Assembly (NCBI GenBank): GCA_913773715.1
Contig: CAJYHD010000367.1
Location: 1-5,268, forward strand
From: an uncultured Sphingobium sp.
Lineage (GTDB): Bacteria; Pseudomonadota; Alphaproteobacteria; Sphingomonadales; Sphingomonadaceae
Direction of reading: 5' to 3'
Length of the DNA: 5,268 nt
Part shown: one piece after another, positions 1 through 3,595 of the stretch
Position numbering within the stretch: the stretch's first letter is position 1
Layout of the letters: each line of letters starts with the position of its first letter
Program-made: the position numbers and the translations under genes
Notes under the pieces: model-generated
The model's database searches: none
The model's input: only the letters and a program-made list of their open reading frames with translations
What the model was told of the DNA's origin: nothing

Positions 1-240
1 ACCACGGCCAGCATCAAGGGCCTGACGCAGCAAATGGACCCGTTCCAGAACCTCCTGCACCACGACCTGCGACAGGCGCTGAACGACGTGGCGGACGACG
101 GCCGTGGCAATATCGATACCCGCCGACTCGGTCGATACCTTGGCAGCTATGCCGGCAGGGTCGTTGCAGGCTTCAAACTGGTGGCAAGCCAGGACCCGCA
201 CGCCAAACAACGGGCATGGCAAGTGGTGAAGGCCGGATAA
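1..240 (+). CDS. C-terminal end of a probable phage/plasmid primase-helicase-type replication protein (5' end outside window)
   Basis: The frame is open from base 1 (T-T-A-S-I-K-G-L...) and stops at TAA 238-240, giving 79 residues, so the gene begins upstream. The visible part is a small basic helical domain. Around residues 48-66 is R-R-L-G-R-Y-L-G-S-Y-A-G-R-V-V-A-G-F-K, followed by a short W-Q-V-V-K-A-G tail. From memory, 'RRLGxxL...GRVVxGxxL...W.V.KAG' endings are frequent at the C terminus of primase/helicase-like replication proteins of alphaproteobacterial prophages, where the domain would be a winged-helix-like DNA-binding tail. The catalytic part lies outside the window, so the function is inferred. 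The Met at base 34 is very unlikely to be the true start because the frame is open before it. The iteron-bearing inverted repeat that begins 4 nt after the stop fits a replication gene. After the TAA the same frame stays open until TAG 382-384. Confidence 0.6.
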   Translation, partial: TTASIKGLTQQMDPFQNLLHHDLRQALNDVADDGRGNIDTRRLGRYLGSYAGRVVAGFKLVASQDPHAKQRAWQVVKAG

Positions 241-243
241 GTT

Positions 244-363
244 CTGCGGGTAGTCGCGGGTAGTTGCGGGTATTGTCCCAGCCCTCGCGTAGAAACTGTC
301 AGGTGTGACACTTCTTATAGGGGTGCTGAAAAGTTACCCGCGACTACCCGCCACTACCCGCAG
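244..363. repeat. Long inverted repeat with iteron-like arms (3 x ~10 bp GCGGGTA units per arm)
   Basis: The left arm at 244-272 and the right arm at 335-363 are 29 nt each and reverse-complementary at 27 of 29 positions; one of the two mismatches would be a G-U wobble in RNA. The loop is 62 nt. Each arm holds three direct copies of GCGGGTA (ACCCGC on the right) at 10-bp spacing, so the copies fall on the same face of the helix. It lies between the replication-gene end and the next start codon. Possible roles are a replication origin with iterons, a binding site for a phage replication or regulatory protein, or a large RNA hairpin ending the replication transcript. The first is suggested by context only; nothing in the sequence decides. 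Confidence 0.8.
297..310. promoter_or_regulatory. Small perfect palindrome TGTCA-N4-TGACA in the loop of the inverted repeat
   Basis: TGTCA (297-301) and TGACA (306-310) are perfect reverse complements separated by GGTG. The site sits near the centre of the loop between the iteron arms and about 75 nt upstream of the ATG at 387. Its symmetry suits a dimeric repressor or activator. A short dyad can arise by chance, and I could not place a convincing -35/-10 pair next to it (TATAGG at 316-321 has no well-spaced -35 partner). Confidence 0.25.
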
Positions 364-372
364 GCAAAAGAC

Positions 373-379
373 AGAAGGG
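373..379 (+). promoter_or_regulatory. Ribosome binding site for the gene at 387
   Basis: AGAAGGG lies 7 nt before the ATG at 387. It is a good Shine-Dalgarno match and the main reason for choosing that start. Confidence 0.6.
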
Positions 380-386
380 TGTAGCG

Positions 387-1187
387 ATGACTATAGACAG
401 AAACGATGACGCCGAGCCTGTAGGCCAGGAGAACGGAGAGGGGCGGACACCGACCAAAGCCGAAGACCAGGCCATGCTGAACGCCATGGTCCGACACCGT
501 GACCGCGAAGTGCGGCCGTCAGTCGCTGTCGGTGACCGCAACGGCCACACGGAAATTGCATGTCCTCACAACGACTATGTCGGTCACGGCATCCAGATCG
601 CAGATACGTTCGGCACCCGCAGCGGCGACTTTTCGCACGCCTGTATAAACTGGCTCGCGAACGCAGCTCGGGATCGAAACGAGCCGCTATCACAGGAGGC
701 GATCAACGCTGCACTGGCTGTCGTTGCGGCCGCTCAGCCCGCAAACGAGATGGAAGCCCTGCTGGCGGTCCAAATGTACGCCACGCACGACCTGTCCATG
801 GAGATGATGCGCCGTGCCAAGAAGGCGAGCGATCTACGATCCATGGCGGAGTTCGGGACGCTGGCAACGAAGCTGAGCCGTACGATGGCTGCGCAGATTG
901 AGGCGCTCGGCAAGCTGCGTCGCGGAGGCGAACAGACGGTCAGGGTCGAGCACGTTCACGTCTATCATGGCGGCCAGGCGGTCGTCGGTGTCGTCAATCA
1001 TGGTGGAGGGGCAGGTGGAAAACGAGCCGAACAATCATACGGACCCGGTGCTGCGGCTGCGATCGGCCCCGCGCTGCTTGGCCAAGACCCGGCGGGGAAC
1101 GGAATGCCAATGTCCTGCGATGCGAGGCAAGCGGCGGTGCCGCATCCACGGCGGCGCCAATCCAGGCGCCCCAAAGCGCAACCGTAA
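387..1187 (+). CDS. Conserved prophage protein of unknown function (NEMEALLAxQM / VEHVHVYHGGQAVVG type)
   Basis: The protein is 266 aa. Residues 1-60 are polar and low in complexity. The recognisable part is about residues 119-204. It starts A-N-E-M-E-A-L-L-A-V-Q-M, runs as a helical stretch with T-K-L-S-R-T-M-A-A-Q-I-E-A-L, and ends in the strand-like V-R-V-E-H-V-H-V-Y-H-G-G-Q-A-V-V-G-V-V (186-203). From memory, this combination recurs in hypothetical proteins of alphaproteobacterial prophages, usually close to packaging genes; I know of no demonstrated function. No signal peptide or membrane segment is visible. The start is supported by the Shine-Dalgarno at 373-379. After about residue 209 the reading frame runs in an alternative frame over the next gene for its last ~57 codons. 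That tail is Arg/Pro/Ala-rich and may be a by-product of the overlap rather than a folded domain. Confidence 0.75.
   Translation: MTIDRNDDAEPVGQENGEGRTPTKAEDQAMLNAMVRHRDREVRPSVAVGDRNGHTEIACPHNDYVGHGIQIADTFGTRSGDFSHACINWLANAARDRNEPLSQEAINAALAVVAAAQPANEMEALLAVQMYATHDLSMEMMRRAKKASDLRSMAEFGTLATKLSRTMAAQIEALGKLRRGGEQTVRVEHVHVYHGGQAVVGVVNHGGGAGGKRAEQSYGPGAAAAIGPALLGQDPAGNGMPMSCDARQAAVPHPRRRQSRRPKAQP
1005..1011 (+). promoter_or_regulatory. Strong Shine-Dalgarno inside the upstream gene, deciding the start of the HGG-protein gene
   Basis: GGAGGGG at 1005-1011 stands 3-5 nt before GTG 1015. It favours GTG 1015 over the in-frame ATG at 1000, which is preceded only by a weak GGTG-like sequence. Confidence 0.5.
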
Positions 1188-1257
1188 CGCATGGAAGCAC
1201 GGGCTGCGGTCTGGCGAGCACCAGGCGTTGAGGAGACTTGTGCGGCTCCTTGCCTAA
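1015..1257 (+). CDS. Small Cys-rich HGG/KHG-motif phage protein, overlapping the preceding gene
   Basis: From GTG 1015 the product is 80 aa; the in-frame ATG at 1000 would add 5 residues. Residues 21-47 hold a potential metal-binding cluster: C21, C31, C33, C42 and H45, in the pattern C-x9-C-x-C-x8-C-x2-H-G-G. This is followed by G-A-P-K-R-N-R-N-A-W-K-H-G (51-63). 'C.A.TR.G..C..PA..G..RC..HGG...GAPKGNRNA.KHG' is a well-known signature of small proteins in phages and prophages, often beside terminase genes. Zinc or nucleic-acid binding is an inference and no function is proven. The C-terminal helix after KHG is short (17 residues). The first ~57 codons lie inside the 3' end of the preceding gene in the +1 frame, so the two are probably co-transcribed. 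The motif makes this frame clearly genuine. Confidence 0.8.
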   Translation: MENEPNNHTDPVLRLRSAPRCLAKTRRGTECQCPAMRGKRRCRIHGGANPGAPKRNRNAWKHGLRSGEHQALRRLVRLLA

Positions 1258-1308
1258 AGCGATAGCTCTGCCCCGCTCGTCCATTGGAGAGCATTACGTC
1301 CGTTGACC

Positions 1309-1365
1309 GCCGTTGGCGTCGAACGGCAGTCGAGATCGCGCCGGCTCGGATCTGGCGCGGTCTCG
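1309..1365. terminator. Tandem hairpins between converging genes, possible bidirectional terminator
   Basis: The main hairpin pairs CGAGATCGCGCC (1331-1342) with GGCGCGGTCTCG (1354-1365): 12 bp with one T/G (U-G wobble on the plus strand) and an 11-nt loop. A smaller hairpin precedes it, GCCGTT (1309-1314) with AACGGC (1322-1327) and a 7-nt loop. The main stem begins 4 nt beyond the stop of the minus-strand gene and about 73 nt after the stop of the plus-strand gene, as expected where converging transcripts end. On the plus strand it is followed by the pyrimidine-rich TCTCTT; on the minus strand there is no U-tract. It is not a textbook intrinsic terminator. Confidence 0.45.
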
Positions 1366-1369
1366 TCTC

Positions 1370-1846
1370 TTATCCGCCTTCCTCTCCGGCCTCGGCGTCA
1401 TCACCGGAAGAGGATTGCTGCTCTTCAGCATAGGATCGGCATCCTTCCTCAAAGCTCCAAGACTTGCCACCGCAGTCGTCCGGGGAAGTGATGCCGCGTT
1501 GCTCCGCCCATTCCCGGCCAGCATCATGACCGCTGCAATCCTCCGTGCACTCGTCCCCGCCGGAATAAAGGCCGGTCGCAATCTGGTCCCGACGCTGATC
1601 GTACTGTGGATACGTCTCACCGCCTCGCTCTTCGTCGTCATCTCCAATTTGAGCAGCGGCGCCGCCCGCACTCTCGCCGTCAATCTCGGCAGACTGTGCA
1701 GAGATTGCCTGTCGCGATGCCGGCGTGTCGTCAGTTTGGAATGACCGATGGCTGCAATAAGCCAGCGCCATGCAGATTACGATTACGGTCCCGCAGCCGG
1801 CGCCGCCGCCTGATCTTCTAGGTGTCATTGCAACGTCTTGTCGCAC
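1370..1846 (-). CDS. Small exported or membrane-anchored protein with conserved four-cysteine C-terminal domain
   Basis: The protein is 158 aa from GTG 1846. AAAGGA (complement of 1850-1855) overlaps the stop of the upstream gene and sits 3 nt before this GTG. The ATG at 1828 is an alternative giving 152 aa. Basic residues (R10, R11) precede a hydrophobic stretch T20-Y30 ending L-A-Y-C31. This suits a signal peptide or short anchor; C31 is lipobox-like but Tyr at -1 is unusual. Residues 35-80 are an acidic, Ala/Gly/Ser-rich linker. The C-terminal domain (~81-140) reads D-E-C-T-E-D-C-S-G-H-D-A-G-R-E-W-A, then D-D-C-G-G and F-E-E-G-C-R-S-Y-A-E-E. C100, C104, C125 and C136 could form two disulfides, with H107 and W113 also conserved as I recall the motif. 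I have seen this pattern in hypothetical proteins of alphaproteobacteria; its function is unknown to me. The last ~15 residues are acidic and disordered. It is probably co-transcribed with the HTH gene upstream. Confidence 0.72.
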   Translation of the reverse strand: MRQDVAMTPRRSGGGAGCGTVIVICMALAYCSHRSFQTDDTPASRQAISAQSAEIDGESAGGAAAQIGDDDEERGGETYPQYDQRRDQIATGLYSGGDECTEDCSGHDAGREWAEQRGITSPDDCGGKSWSFEEGCRSYAEEQQSSSGDDAEAGEEGG

Positions 1847-1853
1847 CGGTCCT

Positions 1854-2129
1854 TTATGAAAGACTAAGCGTCACATTATCCCGGCTGCCTAGACGAAGTC
1901 TTTGTCCAACGCGCTGGCCTCTCCCGCCCCGCCATTCTCCCGCGCGGTGCAACAACCCATGGGCTTCAGCGCGCATGACGGTCCGACGAACGGTGCTTCG
2001 ATCGTGGAAGCGCAATGCCTCGGCTATTGTCGAATAGCTCGGCATGGTGCCGGTCTCATCGAATGTCGTCTGACAGTAATCCACCAGCTCGCGATAGCGG
2101 GGGACGGCGCGTTTCCTCAGCTTCGGCAT
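1854..2129 (-). CDS. LexA-like winged helix-turn-helix DNA-binding protein
   Basis: The protein is 91 aa from ATG 2129 and basic throughout. Residues 10-60 match the layout of the LexA N-terminal DNA-binding domain: a first helix (P-R-Y-R-E-L-V-D-Y-C), then M-P-S-Y-S-T-I-A-E-A-L-R-F (29-41), then a recognition-helix-like D-R-S-T-V-R-R-T-V-M-R-A-E-A-H-G-L-L (43-60). The wing would be R-A-G-E-W-R-G-G-R-G. LexA itself has P-S-x-x-E-I-A and S-x-S-x-V-x-x-x-L-x-x-L-E-x-x-G at equivalent places. There is no LexA peptidase domain (no Ala-Gly cleavage site or Ser/Lys dyad), so it is a stand-alone DNA-binding protein rather than a self-cleaving repressor. The gene is read opposite to the phage genes. 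Its stop is 7 nt before the GTG of the Cys-domain gene, suggesting one transcript. The start has only a weak GGCGG-like ribosome site. It may repress its own operon through the palindrome at 2162-2193, which is an inference. Confidence 0.72.
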   Translation of the reverse strand: MPKLRKRAVPRYRELVDYCQTTFDETGTMPSYSTIAEALRFHDRSTVRRTVMRAEAHGLLHRAGEWRGGRGQRVGQRLRLGSRDNVTLSLS

Positions 2130-2161
2130 CCGCCAGGGTTACGGGTGCCGCCTCGCTGCGG

Positions 2162-2202
2162 AATAGTGGGTGAAAAGGCTGACGCCCACTATTTCATGGG
2201 CG
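2162..2202. promoter_or_regulatory. Candidate operator: perfect 9-bp inverted repeat plus overlapping alternative hairpin in the divergent intergenic region
   Basis: AATAGTGGG (2162-2170) and CCCACTATT (2185-2193) are perfect reverse complements with a 14-nt spacer. The right arm also takes part in a second, mutually exclusive pairing: CGCCCA (2183-2188) with TGGGCG (2197-2202), loop 8 nt. The site lies 33 nt upstream of the ATG of the minus-strand HTH gene and 37 nt before the nearest start of the plus-strand gene at 2239, where promoters for both directions should be. It could be an operator for the HTH protein or an RNA structure. No convincing -35/-10 pair was found on either strand. Confidence 0.45.
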
Positions 2203-2238
2203 ACCTAGCGCCATAGTCGAAAGCATCAATCGGGCCTG

Positions 2239-2718
2239 ATGGCCTCCATCACACATTGGATGATGCCGATGACCGATCACGCAACGCTTGGGTGCCCCGC
2301 TCCTCTTCAAATTGACGGCAAGGCCTTCTTCAGCAGCCAGCGCCAAGTCGATCAGTTTCTGGCACTAAACACGCATTCGACATCATGGCGTCCAGCCGGG
2401 GCAAAGCTCGCGGGCTTAGTCGATGCGATGTCTGCCGGAATGGCTGCCGATTGCCCGCAACGATCGGATTTGTCGCGTACGACTAGGGCCATTGCTGCGC
2501 TGCATTCTCTAGCTGAACATGCGCTTGCCTCCGGACTCGATGAGTCGGCGGTAAACTTCTACGCACGTGCATTTGCGCACCTTCGGGCGCTTGCAGCAGC
2601 AGGCTCGCAAACTGCTGACCGTCAGATCACGGAATGGTCGGGCGTATTGGAGGGCGAAGGCATCCTTCCCGATGTCATTGCCGCCGCCGATCGCATCGCC
2701 AACGACGAGGCGCACTGA
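2239..2718 (+). CDS. Hypothetical protein, first gene of the virion-protein operon
   Basis: The product is 159 aa from ATG 2239 and I do not recognise the family. Starts at 2260, 2263 and 2269 are also in frame. The one at 2269 (M-T-D-H-A-T-L...) has a GGA about 8 nt upstream and gives 149 aa; ATG 2239 has no clear ribosome site, so the true start is uncertain. Residues 27-50 include I-D-G-K-A-F-F-S-S-Q-R-Q-V-D-Q-F. From ~75 to 115 the protein is mostly Ala/Leu-rich helix (T-R-A-I-A-A-L-H-S-L-A-E-H-A-L, then Y-A-R-A-F-A-H-L-R-A-L-A-A-A-G). No signal peptide, membrane segment or catalytic motif is visible. The TGA stop shares its A with the ATG of the next gene (TGATG), indicating translational coupling, so a role with the virion proteins downstream is likely. 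The reading frame is supported by this junction rather than by similarity. Confidence 0.6.
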   Translation: MASITHWMMPMTDHATLGCPAPLQIDGKAFFSSQRQVDQFLALNTHSTSWRPAGAKLAGLVDAMSAGMAADCPQRSDLSRTTRAIAALHSLAEHALASGLDESAVNFYARAFAHLRALAAAGSQTADRQITEWSGVLEGEGILPDVIAAADRIANDEAH

Positions 2719-3593
2719 TGGTCCAGATCGACTGGAGCCTGCTTGGGCGCCCGACAGACATGGGCAGTGCTGCTTTGCAGGGGTATCAGCAGGGGCGGGC
2801 TTCCGCTGCCTCCAACGCGCTCGCTCGTGATCCGTACAACCGCGACGCACTCAACGCTCTGTATGAAGTTGACCCGGCCAGGGCCGCTACGATGGAGAAG
2901 GCGGGGCAAGATCGCCTGACGTTCCAAAACAAGCAGGACACGATCCGCCGTCAGAATGCTGCGCGTGGTATGATCCCCGACGTCCTCGCGGGCGTCGGTC
3001 TTGGCGATGCCGGGCGTCACGTGAACGCACTTGCCACACCGGGCAACGTGGCCCCCAGCGGTGAGGTAACTGTGACCGCGCCGGTCAAGCACAAGACGAT
3101 CGCTGACGTGTATGCCCTGGATCCCGATCTGGCAGGAAGCCTGTCGACACAGATCGGATCGATGCAGGAAGCCCAGCGCAAGCAACTCCGCTTTGAGGCT
3201 GACACCCTTGCCGCCGCCGCGTTTGCTGCTCGCCAGGTTCCATATGCCAAGCGACGGGACATCATCGACCAGCACCGTGCAGCGCTCACCCAAGCAGGCT
3301 TCACGCAGGACGAGATCGACAATTTCGACCCATCCGACGAGGGGCTGGCTGGCGCGATCACCCAGTCACTGGGCGTCAAGGACGCCCTTTCCCAGCAGCT
3401 TGCCGAAAAGCGGTTCGATTGGCAGCGCGAAGACGATCGCGTCGACAATGCTCGTGCCGCCCGGTCGGAAGGTCGGCAGGAATATTACCGCGCCCGCTCT
3501 GACCGGCGCGCACAGACCCGCTTCAACGAACGCGCCTTGGACCGTGCCGCGCTTGCCGGCGTCCGCACCGACACCTCCGATCTGGATTATTGA
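2718..3593 (+). CDS. Phage structural (virion-associated) protein, putative
   Basis: The product is 291 aa from ATG 2718. The start is fixed by the TGATG overlap with the preceding gene and by GAGG (2707-2710) 7 nt upstream; the longer in-frame extension to 2634 lies inside the preceding gene. The N terminus I-D-W-S-L-L-G-R-P-T-D-M-G...G-Y-Q-Q-G-R (4-27), the repeat-like N-R-D-A-L-N-A-L-Y-E-V-D-P-A-R-A (41-56), and F-T-Q-D-E-I-D-N-F-D-P-S-D-E-G-L (195-210) resemble proteins I recall just upstream of the large internal-virion/tape-like protein in podovirus-type prophages of alphaproteobacteria. Residues 225-280 are a highly charged, Arg/Glu/Gln-rich helix, probably coiled coil. No enzyme motif or signal peptide is seen. 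Its position between a coupled small gene and the large gene at 3596 suggests it is packaged in, or attached to, the particle. Exact role unknown. Confidence 0.68.
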   Translation: MVQIDWSLLGRPTDMGSAALQGYQQGRASAASNALARDPYNRDALNALYEVDPARAATMEKAGQDRLTFQNKQDTIRRQNAARGMIPDVLAGVGLGDAGRHVNALATPGNVAPSGEVTVTAPVKHKTIADVYALDPDLAGSLSTQIGSMQEAQRKQLRFEADTLAAAAFAARQVPYAKRRDIIDQHRAALTQAGFTQDEIDNFDPSDEGLAGAITQSLGVKDALSQQLAEKRFDWQREDDRVDNARAARSEGRQEYYRARSDRRAQTRFNERALDRAALAGVRTDTSDLDY

Positions 3594-3595
3594 GT

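Noticed and set aside
273..321. Possible promoter in the loop of the inverted repeat (TTGTCC ... TATAGG)
   Set aside because: The spacing between the elements is far from 16-18 bp, and no other pair was better.
898..1257. Longer version of the HGG-protein gene starting at 898
   Set aside because: The extension lies deep in the conserved part of the preceding gene and has no ribosome site, whereas GTG 1015 has GGAGGGG just upstream.
1313..1744. Plus-strand 143-aa hydrophobic open frame that looks like a membrane protein
   Set aside because: It is antisense to the minus-strand Cys-domain gene, whose motif is clearly meaningful. The apparent hydrophobicity comes from the complement of acidic (Asp/Glu) codons.
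1902..2216. Plus-strand open frame of 104 aa over the HTH region
   Set aside because: The minus strand encodes a coherent LexA-like helix-turn-helix here; the plus frame has no recognisable motif or ribosome site.
1282..2259. CATTGGA present at both ends of the leftward cassette as a possible target-site duplication
   Set aside because: Seven bases over about 1 kb is easily chance, the copies are not at matched boundaries, and no terminal inverted repeats or transposase are present.
2622..3293. Minus-strand open frame of 223 aa
   Set aside because: It is antisense to the well-supported gene at 2718-3593. Long antisense frames are expected in GC-rich coding DNA, and it has no motif.
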